Shown piece by piece: positions 36,769 to 51,395 of a stretch of 64,000 bases of DNA. Positions within the stretch are counted from its first letter, which is position 1. Each line of letters begins with the position of its first letter. The DNA is from Dolomedes plantarius (lineage: Eukaryota > Arthropoda > Arachnida > Araneae > Dolomedidae). A model generated the notes under the pieces. It was not told the origin of the DNA. It saw only the letters and a program-made list of their open reading frames with translations, and did not search any database. Both the position numbers and the translations under genes were made by a program. The stretch covers positions 48,873,031 through 48,937,030 of the forward strand of contig OU015493.1 of the NCBI GenBank assembly GCA_907164885.2. The letters run 5' to 3'.

Positions 36769-37065
36769 TGGGATGACCCGAATGGTCATCTCGTTAAAAT
36801 ACTGCAATCGAGGCCGTATCAAATATTCCAAATCATAATTAATGAATATAGTTTATTCGACGTAACGATCAACACAACTTACTCAGTTCGGAGCCAGCCT
36901 GCGTCTCTTTAAAAAGCGCGAAAAATAGCATTAGGTGAAAGAGGTTGCCAGAATTGGCGGAGGATGTTAGCATGTGGAAGGCGTGGCTTTTACGTCATGA
37001 CGGGTTACCATGGCAGAGATGAAGTACAGAATGGGCGATTATAGATAGTTAGTAATATTATCACA
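36769..37065 (-). repeat. LTR (3' LTR in element orientation)
   Basis: Direct partner of 38877-39171, sharing GATGACCCGAATGGTCATCT through GGGCGATTATAGATAG. It starts directly after the TA that ends the Tc1 element at 36766. Confidence 0.88.
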
Positions 37066-38876
37066 GAATATCCCCCCATCTAAAATGATTGGAGCCGCGG
37101 CCGTCGACTCCAAGACACTCCAGATTGTGAGAACATGAAAATTAGTAGTTAGAATATTAGGTTAAAGCTGGTTCGAATCTCACAAATTTTTTACACTTTA
37201 AAATACAACTGAAAAGGCTTAAACATGTAAATATGGCTTAACATTATAAACAAATAGCTGGGAAAAAATAAAAATGGAATCGTACACTTAAATGAAGACA
37301 CTAATAAAACAGATGTAAAGACGTTCCAAATACAGATACAAGAAAAATATTGTGCAGGTCTCAGTCCCTGACATGTGTATCACAGTCTGAAATGTTTTCA
37401 GAGTAATGGACGGGTACAGTTCACATAGTAGTAAAAGTCACAAAAGTTATTATTTTTTATTTTTTATTTTTTTCATAGTTTTTAGTTGTAGTATGGTTTA
37501 GTCGTTTTGAAGATCTCCTGGGTTGTAGTCACTTTCAGAAAAATTATGTTCTTGGTTGTTTATTGTCCGTTGCACATTAGTAATTGACTTTTCCTTGAGC
37601 AAAACACTATCTATATTTTATTTTTATTTTTTTTCTTTCTTGATCATGTACACAAAAATATTAAAATTATTCTTTCAGCAATTAGTAGAATAAATTTACC
37701 AAATGCTGTCAAAATTAACTTTCAACATCAATACCACATGTCTGGTACCTGATGTTGCAAAAATTCGAACATAAATACAAATTCCAACAATTGACACTAA
37801 CATTCAATTATTGTGAAGAAATAAAAAACAAGACAATACAAACATAAATTTGAGGTATGTGACCTGTTGTGAGTACATCCTCGTGAGCGTTTACCAAAGG
37901 GAAGGTGCGTCCAACCTGAAACTCAAGTTGAGAAAACTGCACAAAATGAAAAGGGGCAGGCAGTTTCTCAAACATGAGAGGGAGAAGCAACTGTTCAAAG
38001 GGAACATTTGAAAAGTGCGAAGAGACAGGGAGGACAGTGAGTGGAAACCCCAGTATAAAAATCAATAATATTTGTTTAGTACATAGTATTTTCATATAAA
38101 ATGTAGTAAGCTTCAAAAAGTTTTTAAAAAAATATGTGAGTTTCACTTACACTCACGGGGTTTCTTCAAAATTAACTAGGATGGCGATAGGACAGGAATG
38201 CTAAAAAGAAAGATTAAGGATAGCTGAATGATTTACATATTGGTGACTTATATGATCATTTCATTTCTTAAATTTAACTTCTTTTTTCTTTCGATTTTTA
38301 ATTTTCTTCTGAAAAATTTCGTAATTATCATCATGTTCGACATTTACTTTGGAAGTGGTCATCTTGTTTTCACTTTTACAATACCAGAAAATTACAAAAA
38401 TAATATAATTACTGACCTGCTTACACACCAATTTTTGTACTGTAAATTGCAATACTAACTGAGAAAATTTTGAGAGTAAAACACTTTGATGGTGATCTTG
38501 AAAAATAGATTATTAGAGCAGCGTTCGGTGTTCACTCTAAAATCGTAATTATTTTCTTGCTTTTACGATGGCGTAGTCCAAAACGGAAAGAAAAAATGGT
38601 GAGGTCAGGCGAAAAACGAAACTGGAACGAACCGGAACAATGGCATCTTTACTTGCTTCGAAGTAGTAGATTTCTGTACAAATTCTATGATTTTGGATGA
38701 GGAATGTTTTAGCTTTGGTCATTTCAAGCTGGTTAATTCAGGAGCGCATGCGGGATTCGAATTGGCGGAGAGCAATGGCGTCTTCATTTCTCTCAACGCA
38801 GTCGCAATCTCAGGCGTGACAAAAGTTGATTTCTTGATCCAAACGCCAAACTTGGTTCTCGATCCTGTCGAGCTGG

Positions 38877-39704
<828 letters not shown>

Positions 39705-40369
39705 TATAGGTGATTCATGTGTCCTTAAACACACACGTTTCGATGTCCTCGAAGTAAGACACACACACAGGGCAAAGCAATCTTTGCAGTTAAAACTCCA
39801 AACTTCTTAATTTGTCTCCATTATATATCTGTCTAACTACATCTCTGGAAATCTTAATGTGTTGGAAACGCGAAATAAGGGCGTTTACTCTGTACTTTTA
39901 ATTTAATCAGAAGGCGCTTTTAACGACTTTTCCATTTCGACATTCCGCGGATAACAGTCGAGCGTCAGGATGTTTTCGTTCTAGGAACAACACGGGGAAA
40001 GGATTATAGGTATGAACGAAAACTTAATAACAAAGCTGTAATACGGGATAATATCTTTCAAGATGAGTTGGAAGGGAATTCAGAATTTCTCTAGAATTAA
40101 ATTTTTTTGCAAAAGTTTTGTATATGTAGAAATCGTATGTGAAGAGTATTTAAGAGCGATTTTAAGACGCTTCTCGTGTTTCCCTACATTTGTTCCCCAC
40201 ACAATGTTTAATTCTAACATCATACAACGCCGCGGAGAAGATTTGTGTTGGAGAATTGAGTATTTAATTGTTTCAAAACCAACATTTGTATTTGTTTTTA
40301 TTTAGTTGCTAATGAAATGATCATGTTTATGAAACATCATTCAATTTCTTTTTTTATAATGTACCTGAA

Positions 40370-40370
<1 letters not shown>
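39705..40370. repeat. Direct duplication, right copy
   Basis: Counterpart of 34640-35325 (see there for shared blocks). Roughly four-fifths of bases agree by eye in the central 250 bases, with lower agreement further out. It ends in its own (TA)n array. Confidence 0.9.

Positions 40371-40373
<3 letters not shown>

Positions 40374-40455
<82 letters not shown>
40374..40455. repeat. (TA)n then (ATTT)n microsatellite
   Basis: TA dinucleotides to about 40422, then eight or so TTTA units. Confidence 0.97.
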
Positions 40456-40456
<1 letters not shown>

Positions 40457-40519
40457 TTATAGATATACAGATAGACTGTCAGCCTACCCCATCTTTGAAG
40501 GATGAGTACATTAACAACC

Positions 40520-42080
40520 AAAAGGAAGTTATTCGTCCATGATAAAATGTAGAATTCCCTTCTGAAGTCAGAGTATAAGTCCATTCATGCTTGCGACTCT
40601 AGATAATTCCACATACAACAACTGCTGTGAATGAGTCTCGGCATATTCCTAAACGATTTCAACGAAGGTACCTCCTTGTGCTTTATATATCGCAACTACA
40701 CAGGCAGATATCACAGGGAAATGGTTCAGTTTAGCAGCAATAGTTTTATTATTACTTAAATAAATCGGTGAAGTTCTTCGGGCTAGCGTTACTGCCGTTC
40801 GAGTAAAATTATGCTGTTGTACGTAAGAGTTAACTTTTCTCCACCTTTTTTTTCTCCCATTTCGGGGGAATTAGGGAACTCTAGTCAAACGTGTGTCACT
40901 TCACCATCCTCGTTAGATTCTATATGAACCAATCTACCCATTTCACAGTTGGCTAATTCATCTGACACGTCCACGTTAGTTGTGATGAGGCATGCCTTGT
41001 TCGAAACCAAAATAATTTCCCATGGTAGACCACCAGTGTCAATGAATGGCATTTTGTGCAACTTTTGTCTAACACTTGCTTCCTGTTCTTCACTGTGACA
41101 ACCGACGAAATCACCTTTTGCCTCTGAAGTAATTTTATTTTCTGCTGAATTCAGCACCCTTGATTGTATGCATTCACTGAATTATTGGACAGGAACAGTC
41201 GTATAAAGTGTGAGCAATGTCTATCAGCCTCTTCCTTCGTGAAAAACCGTTATTCCAGGAAATGTAACTCGTGCTCTTCTAATTGCGAACTATTTCCGAT
41301 TTTAGTCAGTAAATTTGAATATATTCGATGTGATTGTCTCATAACTTCAACCAAATCCATAAATGAAGGCCTTATTTGAATAGTGGTCTATCTCCACTTA
41401 ACAAAAATGGAGTTAGCCTCACTTTCATGTTCATACAAGTCATTTCTATCTTATTTTCAAATCGTACACCTCCAGCTTATTTCTGCCGCCAACAGAAGTG
41501 ATTACAAATCTAACTTCAGCAGTCATTTCTCAGCAGTCATTATACTTTAAGGCTCTGTATTTAAAAATCAACAAGAATGGAGTTGAACCACTATTCAAAT
41601 AAGGCCTTCAAATTTAAGTCCATGCCATAAACTGGGGCCTACTATTCGTTGTTTGATTTGTTTATAAATGGGTATAGCTCTTAATGGTGACAGTTGTCAT
41701 AGATCACAGGTTTAAATTATATCAAGTCCCCCAAAATTGGCTTCATAGTTGCCAGTTATTTGTTTGATCCTCGCGTCTATTTGAGATAATTCTGCGCTGA
41801 TCATACTGATCTCATCAATTATATGTACTTGAATATACTTGAAGAGGGATATTTGTGTACTACTTCAATGGACAATGGAAGAATCTCGGAAACAGTAATT
41901 ATTAAAGCAGTGTGATTTTTTTTGCCCTCAATGGCCTCTGCAGCTTTGCCTGTTAAAGCACATGTAATGTAAAAATTGCAATACCCATCGGTAGTTGTGT
42001 AACGGTTATAAATTTCCATCATGAGTCGAATAACGTATGTTTTTCAACAACCACTTAAAAATATTCGAAATGGGGAGCGG
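40520..42080 (-). pseudogene. Helitron Pif1-type helicase C-terminal half, broken
   Basis: A SF1B helicase domain that would unwind DNA during rolling-circle transposition. Motifs in order on the minus strand are a remnant Walker A region near 42050 where the GGTGKT core is damaged (SGC, stop, KTY), EIYNRYTTTDGYC and CALTGKAAEAI (41930-42010), Walker B IIDEISMISAEL (41790-41825), VEVMRQSHRIYSNLLTKIG (41285-41350), FVGCHSEEQEASVRQKLH (41060-41110), IDTGGLPWEIILVSNKACLI and TTNVDVSDELANCEMGRL (40930-41040), then NHFPVISACVVAIYKAQGGTF and QQLLYVELSRV (40580-40730). Stops and frame changes occur throughout, and a MITE (41364-41610) splits it. Confidence 0.88.
41364..41610. mobile_element. 247-bp MITE inside the helicase relic
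   Basis: The ends TGAAGGCCTTATTTGAATAG and CTATTCAAATAAGGCCTTCA are perfect inverted repeats of at least 23 bases, continuing imperfectly. The helicase reading resumes on either side. Target duplication is unclear, so no superfamily is assigned. Confidence 0.85.
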
Positions 42081-42589
42081 GTTATTGAGAGAAGATTATG
42101 AATTACATGTATTAAAAATTCCTCTTTGTTTTTCATTTGCCATGCTCAGTTGAGTTTTTGAAATTTTTAATCCAAAATCTATCCACTTATTTTATTTATT
42201 CATCCAATTATTTAATCGATTGCCAATAACATTTCAATAATCCATCTGAACGATAGAACAAAATCTTAAATAATTCACCTGAACGATAAAATTAAACAAT
42301 AAAGTACACCATAACACACTAATACTACTGGAAATGTCTATACAATTTTTCACAATTCTAAAATACACCAATTAATTCAAAGATTAATCCGAGTAATTCA
42401 CTGTTAATTTCACTACACTTAAATTGAACTCGTTGATACCCGTCAAAACATGACGGCTAGATAGTAAATAAATGTACTAATAGACAAATTATACTAAACA
42501 CATCATTGCCAAATGTTGAAATTATAATAATTCGCAGAAACAAATTAATGTGTTTAAGCGGCATCGTGTTTGGTGAGAATCTAAAGCCA

Positions 42590-42860
42590 GATTTAAAAAT
42601 GTCACTGAGCATGCAGAAGCATTTTTTTAAATTGTAAATTATCGTTAATTAAACAGCACGAAATGAACAATTTCCATGAGGTATAATCTTATATTTCCCA
42701 AACAAAATTATCATAGAAATGAAAATGGCAGAGAGAGATCTAGAAAGCCTCTTCGAAATAAATGTGTTTATGATTAAAAAATATCACTAAGCATGCGCAG
42801 AAACAGTGAGTTTCTAAAAACAGATTTAAATATACCACTGAGCATGCGCATAAATAAATT
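42590..42860. repeat. Three copies of a CACTGAGCATGC motif
   Basis: AGATTTAAAAATGTCACTGA and close variants occur near 42591, 42772 and 42824, each leading into GCATGC(GC)A. They lie in the non-coding 5' part of the Helitron relic. Confidence 0.7.
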
Positions 42861-43030
42861 TTTAATTCTAAATTATCGCTCATTAATAGAAATTGCGGTT
42901 ACAAAAACCAAATTTGACAAGTCTACAGATTAGAATCTTTTCTTTAAGACCAAAATGAAGTAAAATGATGCAGTAGTTTTCTCTCACGGACTGCCCAAAA
43001 AGTCAGCTTAGCAACTTATATATATATAGA

Positions 43031-43887
43031 TTTCTAAAGAGAAAACTGTTTGTCGTTTCCAGAGTAATGAAAAATGCAGCATTGTAGCGTCGCTACACTA
43101 ACGCTTGCCCGAGAGTATGGGGTGGGGAATTCGTTTAGATAAAATGCCACCTCCAGATCAAATTGTTGGAGGGAGGTGGTCGCTTCCGCTGCACTTTTCG
43201 TTACGCTTCGACTTACCCTACCGGCTGTAAAGAAGTTTCACTTAAAAATAATATTCCCTATCCACAATTTTTCCTAACTTCTTTTGAACAGTTTCGTTTG
43301 CAATTACTTAACGTTCTTTATATGCATCCCCGTGGTCATTTTAGATATTTTACCAGAATTGCCACTTTTGAATCGCCTAAAAATTTTAAGCCGACTTATC
43401 AGCCCGTTATCTCTTCAAAGTGATCCCAACAAATTTTTAAATTCGCTTGAAACAAATATTGTTTCAAGAAAAATATGTCTTTATGAAACATTTTACTATG
43501 CATTTACGGTTTCGAATGATGATCCATATGAGATTTGTTAAAAAAATTAAGAATGCTTTTGTCTCCATATATTTTATCCAAGGATAATCTAATTTTTATA
43601 ATTATTAAATGGAACAGCATTACTATAAAAAGTGCGCGTAATGTGATTAACTAATTAGAGACGCCTGTTTGAACTCCAGAAAATTGTGGATGTTTAGGCT
43701 GGATAATTAGTAGCATACTTTTCGATTCACTGTTGAATTTATGGAATATTAATTGTTTGGGAAAATTTTTTTTATTTATTAGAGGTGTTTAAAAGTACGT
43801 AATTGAGGAATCGTAAATTTTTTCAGCAATTTTTTTATGCGACCATTTGATCACTGATTTAATTTTTAAGTGCTTTAAAAACGTGTA

Positions 43888-43892
<5 letters not shown>
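43031..43892. other. Non-coding interval, nothing recognised
   Basis: The patch 43085-43230 is richer in G+C. Two overlapping open frames of 85-86 codons (43163-43541) match no family I know. Confidence 0.45.

Positions 43893-43928
<36 letters not shown>
43893..43928. repeat. (TA)n microsatellite
   Basis: Pure TA run just left of the hairpin MITE. Confidence 0.95.
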
Positions 43929-43929
<1 letters not shown>

Positions 43930-43965
43930 CTAAAGAAATCTGTACATTATATAAATATATATATC

Positions 43966-44263
43966 CATGGTGTCCATAATTAAAGTCCCACTTTCAAAAG
44001 GCTTCAAAAAAAGAACCACTGGTCAGAATGACTTCAAATTTGAACTGAATATACTGGTAGAAGGTGGAAACGATTTGGTATAATAAAAAAAAGTTCCAAA
44101 ATGTATCAATAGATGGCGCTGTAACATTTTGGAACTGTTTTTTTTATTATGCCAAATCGTTTCCCCTTCTTCCAGTATATTCAGTTCAAATTTGAAGTCA
44201 TTCTGACCATTGATTATTTTTTTGCAGTCTTTTGATTGTGGGACTTTAATTATGGACACCCTG
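43966..44263. mobile_element. Long-hairpin MITE, mariner type
   Basis: Nearly the whole 298 bases folds back on itself. The left arm starts GGTGTCCATAATTAAAGTCC and the right arm, reverse-complemented, starts GGGTGTCCATAATTAAAGTC. Both contain GGTCAGAATGACTTCAAATT, TGAACTGAATATACTGG and AACGATTTGG. The loop is about 20-30 bases (near AGATGGCGCTGTAACA). TA follows the right end (44264-44265); the left target site is degenerate. Confidence 0.9.
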
Positions 44264-44349
44264 TATATATGTATACCTAAAAATTTTATGTTTCACTTAT
44301 TTTGTACTATTTATTTTGATTTAAATAATTTAACTATATTGAACTGGCC

Positions 44350-44545
44350 TTTTTGAACGTCCCTTCAAAACGCGTATCCTCTGAAACACGCTTCAGGGGA
44401 AAAAAACAACCCTGGGGGAAGAACTGGAGGGTGAAAACTCAATGGTCTAAGGGTTTTAATGTCGTCGCTGGGATTCGAACCGCGTACCCCGAGTCTGATG
44501 CCGAACACGCCACCATTCGGCTTCCTCCGGCCTCATTTGGACCTT
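44350..44545 (-). mobile_element. tRNA-derived SINE
   Basis: On the minus strand a tRNA-like head carries an A-box-like AGCCGAATGGTGGCG (44509-44523) and a perfect B box GGTTCGAATCC (44471-44481), the internal RNA polymerase III promoter. It is followed by a body with CCCTTAGACCATTGAGTTTT and CACCCTCCAGTTCTTCC. The head does not fold as a full tRNA. The exact 3' end and target duplication were not determined. Confidence 0.6.
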
Positions 44546-45873
44546 TGTTTCGCACATTATGAACTCCTGAACAAGACGTCACCGGTGAGTACGCTAGAGG
44601 GAAAGTCATTCAGAATTTCTGTATTTTTTCTCGTGGACCGACTGACAAAGTGCAGTAAATCTGACCACATAGGAAAGAACTACTGTCTATCGCGAATTGA
44701 GGTACAAAATTCACCGCTCAAGAGGATGTCAAAATGCATGAAGACTGTCAAAGAGGCGGTGCTTAAAGCAAAAATATAAGTCTCCATGTTTTAAGCACCT
44801 CCCCTTTGACAGACATTGAATATAGTTAGGCATTGAAGTTAGAAAAGTTCTAATCCTGGTACCGGTAAGCAAATCCTTCTACGGTGAGTATAGATGTACG
44901 TAAAACATTATATTTTCAACTATATTACATCAAAACAGTAAATAAACTCCAAATCACTTTTTATGAAGTCATATTTAGCAGAATTATGTGAGAAAAAGTG
45001 ACACAAATCTCCAGAGAAACGGCAAGAGATAAGTCTTACATTAAGGGCATTCAGTTTTATAAGCAGAAAAAACACAGACTCACATCCCAGGAATTTTTTT
45101 CTTCTCTGAAATACTTGACTTGAAATAAGTATTTTTTCCACGTCACTATCTTCCACTAATTGAACCCTAGTTTATATTAATTTTCAAATTTTGCTAATTG
45201 GACATATATTTTTATAAATCACCCAAAAGAATCTATAACAGTTAATGGATTTTTTTTCTTTTCAGGCATGGAAAAATGTATTGATCTCTTAGTAGAAATA
45301 AAAAAAATATTTAGAAGTTTGAAATCCCAAGCTGAACCAAAATACGGCTATATGTAAATAATTTGTTATCTAATAATTTAAAACTATAATTATTGTTTTT
45401 TTCCTTATTCATTAGTTAAAAAGAGAAGAATAAATATTTAAAATTTTCTACCGATATTGTTCCGTTTTCCCCCGAACAAATGATCAAAAACAGCAGACTT
45501 ATTTAAGATTTTAGAAATATATTTTATAATTATATTTTATTTAAATTACTAACTAATTGTGCATTTTTCATTCGGAGATATGTAATTTTAGGATTTTTTC
45601 AATTCATAGAAAAACAAAAACTTTCTGTACACGTATGATCAATTGTAAAATCTAATCTTTGACCTTTTTTAAAGAATTATGAAACCTAAAAAACGATACT
45701 GCTCTTTAGTTAAAAAACTGCTCTTTAGTTAAAAAACACAAAACAAAACTACCGTTTTAAGATTAAATAAAATGCATTTTTTAAGGCAGCAGAAGGGACT
45801 GCTTTGGGTAACTGGTCTATCCATCTGAATCTATATATTTCTAATCATCCATCGAACTCTTTCTATCTAGGTA
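44546..45873. other. Non-coding interval with minor duplication
   Basis: A 20-base unit with CTGCTCTTTAGTTAAAAAAC is tandemly doubled near 45700-45735. Otherwise AT-rich with no recognised gene. Confidence 0.5.
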
Positions 45874-45989
45874 CAGGGTGCGTCATAATGGACTCCCACA
45901 TTTCTGAAGGTCACTGGTAAAGGAGAGGTTGGGGGTAGGGAGTAGGGAGTTAACAATTCGGGAGTACTTTCAAGTTGTCAGTAGACACC

Positions 45990-46548
45990 ATGATTTGGGC
46001 ATGTGAAAGCCACTGTTTCATTTTCGAGACTATTTAAGAAAAAACAAAACATCGAATCTCAACCGTGACACAGAGGACATCTAGGACGCACTGTGCAACT
46101 AAGTAACCTAAGTAAGAGGGTCTCAGGGGTGGCTCCAGTCCCGAGTTTTTTTGGGGGCAAGGTCGTTCGTGTGTGTGTGAGTGAGAGAGAGAAACATCGT
46201 CTCATTCTAAATTTAAATTCATTTAGTATTTGGTCTACGAATATATAATTTTAGGCTATGAACAAGAAATACACAGGGCATTTTTGGGAGGGGCAATTGC
46301 TCCTACTGCCCCCCCCCCTGGAGCCGCCAATGGAGGGTCTGCATTCTCAAATAAACCAAGTGGTTGTCCTCGGAACATTGGAACATCTGAAAATGTACAA
46401 CGAGTCTGTAAGTCTACAATTCATGAGGAACAAATTAATCATTCTCGCAGGATTGATCATTAGTTTTATGGAAAACTTCAAAGAAAAGCTTCGGCAGTGC
46501 ATCGCAATAAACGGATGCCCCCTGAGTAATATTATTTTGAAAACGTAG
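45990..46548 (+). pseudogene. Mariner-like transposase remnant (N- and C-terminal pieces)
   Basis: From ATG 45990 the reading begins MIWACESHCFIFETI and, after a stop, has VTQRTSRTHC, matching the first helix-turn-helix region of an insect mariner-type transposase. After the hAT insertion comes NKPSGCPRNIGTSENVQRVC (46350-46410), the linker/second helix region. Soon after, in another frame, the end SFMENFKEKLRQCIAINGCP reaches a stop at 46548. The catalytic domain between these parts is absent. Recognition rests on general memory of these families. Confidence 0.6.
46124..46332. mobile_element. 209-bp hAT-type MITE with perfect 8-bp target duplication
   Basis: The ends CAGGGGTGGCTCCAG and CTGGAGCCGCCAATG are inverted repeats. 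GAGGGTCT lies directly outside both ends (46116-46123 and 46333-46340). An 8-bp duplication with CAGGGG-type ends is diagnostic for hAT. It interrupts the mariner remnant and is therefore younger. Confidence 0.9.
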
Positions 46549-46666
46549 TGGGTAAAACAAACTAGATTAGTAGCACTTTTCGAAAAAAATTTTCCTCCCT
46601 CTGAATTGTTTTGTTCGTTTTTTATTAACATTTGAAAAGGGGGAGTCCATTCTGAATCAACTTGTA

Positions 46667-46997
46667 CATTGGCGTTTACTATTTTTGAAGTCTACCTTCA
46701 AGCTGTTTGTTTGGATTATTTCAAAAAAAGAATTAAGATCGATTCATTTTCATCATTGATGTTTGAGCGACAAAAATATGCTATATTTAGAGCAGTTTTT
46801 ATGTTGATACTTAATAAGAAACGACAGCTATGCCAATTACCGTTTTGACATTTAATATTATCGAGAAATAAAATAGGAAATTTTAGTGATCTCATTAGAT
46901 TGTCAGATAACGGTGAATAAGTAAAAATATGTATTTTTTAAAACTCTTTATCTTTCTTGTTAGTTGCAAGGTTATGATACCAAAATTATCAAATATA
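46667..46997. other. Short non-coding spacer
   Basis: AT-rich with nothing recognised. Confidence 0.5.
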
Positions 46998-47536
46998 CAG
47001 TCTCATTGAAAAAGGCTGGACACATTTCGAAAGCTCATAATTCTAAAATAAATTGAGCAAACGAAATAATATTCTTTTCAAACAACTTGGCAAAGTGTCC
47101 AGGATTTCTAAATGTAACTGGTACGCAACCGTGACATTGAACGTTGCGGAGAAGCGATGCGAGGTGGAAGAGTTCTCCGTTGGGCTTTCCGTCGGTGCAA
47201 TGGCGACCGTTCAGGACAAAGCTCAAGCGGTGGTTGTTTGCGATAAACACGACGGTAATTTCGCTGAAATATTTTAACAGATGTGTACTCCTCTAACCAC
47301 AACACACATTGAGCTTTCTCTTGAACGGTCGCCATTGCACTGACGGAAAGCCGAACGAAGACCTCTTCCACCTTGCATCGCTTCTGCCCAACGTCCAACG
47401 TAACGGTTGCGTACCAGTTACGTTTAGAAATCTTGGACACTTGCCAAGTTGTTTGAAAAGAATATTATTGTGTTTGCTCAATTGATTTTAGAATTATGAG
47501 CTTTCGAAATGTGTCGAATCTTAATCGATGACCCTG
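46998..47536. mobile_element. Fold-back element made of two mariner 5' ends
   Basis: Left arm about 46998-47240 and right arm about 47300-47536 are inverted copies, with ends CAGTCTCATTGAAAAAGGCT and CAGGGTCATCGATTAAGATT. Both arms contain TTTCGAAAGCTCATAATTCT and continue into the start of a transposase gene. TA precedes the left end (46996-46997) and CA follows the right. Each arm reads toward the centre with MATVQ-type starts: plus strand at 47199 and minus strand near 47330. Confidence 0.85.
47199..47330 (-). pseudogene. Mariner-like transposase N-terminal fragment
   Basis: On the minus strand the frame reads MATVQEKAQCVLWLEEYTSV and then FQRNYRRVYRKQPP, matching the first 35 or so residues of a common arthropod mariner-type transposase (MATxQxKAxCVL start, QRxFRxxY..PP). 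A shorter inverted copy (MATVQDKAQAVVV) reads on the plus strand at 47199-47277. Nothing downstream of the first helix-turn-helix remains, because the element turns back on itself. Confidence 0.7.
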
Positions 47537-48401
47537 CATTAAAAAGTTACTCTTTATGATCTATAAATGATTATCTTTTTTCCCAATTACAAACAGTGAG
47601 AAATTATTCTATACCTTTCTCAACACAGTAGAGTTGAAAAAACTATACAGTATTAACCGTTTAAATATGAACCATTGAAATAAGTTAGGACAATAAATGT
47701 GGCAGTCGAAAAGAGTTTTCTTCCATGACATTGGCTCTATAGAGTCATTAATCCATTCTGAACAAAATATGGCCTTTTAGAGGGGTGGCCGTATAGAGAA
47801 GTTTCACTGGATATTATATACCGTCTTAAACACTTAAATGTGTTGGGAAAAAAGAATGCCTGCCTCGTCTTTTAGATTTGTATAATCTTAAACAATATCT
47901 CCCTCCATATTTTACTTTCACAGTTACTTTTTCCTTTTAAAATTGGTGTATATCCAAGAAAAAAATGGAAGTGCATCTAACAGTTTGATTTAAAACGTTC
48001 TTAGAGCGCCTTTTCCTGGAGGAAATGAATAAAGAAAGCTGTCATGCACTCATATTCTGGGAGGATCCGGGAAAACTACTCCAGAACAGAACTATACGTC
48101 AATGTTAGGATCAGAGATGGGAATGCAGTGACATTCTTCGCGGATTCCCCTGATTTATAACATCGTGATTTGGGCTTTTTCGGATGTGTTTATGTCCCTA
48201 CGGATTACTGTTACGCAGACAAAAGGAAACGTGAGCGAGCTTTGCGTTTGTTTTTTTCGCAACACGACGAGAGATTGTCCTTTCAACAATCGCTTTCTTT
48301 TTTTGGATCAGAGGAAAATGTAAGGGAATATTTTGAAATTTATTGAATTCATAGTAGTGAAACTCATGTTTGAAACTGTATACTTGTCTGTCTAAATGAA
48401 A

Positions 48402-48403
<2 letters not shown>
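47537..48403. other. Non-coding interval, nothing recognised
   Basis: Two slightly G+C-richer patches (47700-47800 and 48040-48300) hold no recognisable frame. Confidence 0.5.

Positions 48404-48480
<77 letters not shown>
48404..48480. repeat. (TA)n array 1 of the Tc1 stack
   Basis: Pure TA to the left end of Tc1 element A. Confidence 0.97.
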
Positions 48481-51287
<2,807 letters not shown>

Positions 51288-51318
<31 letters not shown>

Positions 51319-51319
51319 A

Positions 51320-51394
<75 letters not shown>
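51288..51394. repeat. (AAAT)n and (TA)n array 3 of the Tc1 stack
   Basis: About 30 bases of AAAT units then about 75 of pure TA, between elements B and C. Confidence 0.97.

Positions 51395-51395
<1 letters not shown>

Larger units (their letters stand above)
40520..43030 (-). mobile_element. Helitron relic with helicase, minus strand
   Basis: The 5' end is at 43030 on the minus strand, reading A|TCTATATATATATAAG. The helicase remnant (40520-42080) lies downstream in the same orientation, as expected for an autonomous Helitron. The Rep domain was not found between them. Instead, 42090-43000 is AT-rich and carries three copies of CACTGAGCATGC-like repeats. A 3' CTAG hairpin was not found below 40520. 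Confidence 0.7.
45874..46664 (+). mobile_element. Internally deleted mariner-like element
   Basis: The ends CAGGGTGCGTCATAATGGAC and, reverse-complemented, CAAGTTGATTCAGAATGGAC are inverted repeats with TA on both sides (45872-45873 and 46665-46666). Inside are the two ends of a transposase frame, with the catalytic core missing and a hAT MITE inserted at 46124-46332. Confidence 0.8.

Noticed and set aside
37808..38146. 112-codon frame as an envelope protein or secreted host protein
   Set aside because: Hydrophobic ends alone do not support this; no cleavage site, cysteine pattern or family match could be seen, so it is left unnamed.
44471..44523. tRNA gene on the minus strand
   Set aside because: A and B boxes are present but no acceptor stem or full cloverleaf can be drawn, and a SINE body follows.
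46230..46463. 77-codon frame starting at 46230 as a gene
   Set aside because: It crosses the hAT MITE boundary and only its last part reads as a mariner remnant.
47035..47481. Several overlapping 62-110-codon frames as independent small proteins
   Set aside because: They are the two arms of the fold-back read in both directions. Only the MATVQ-type part is recognisable.
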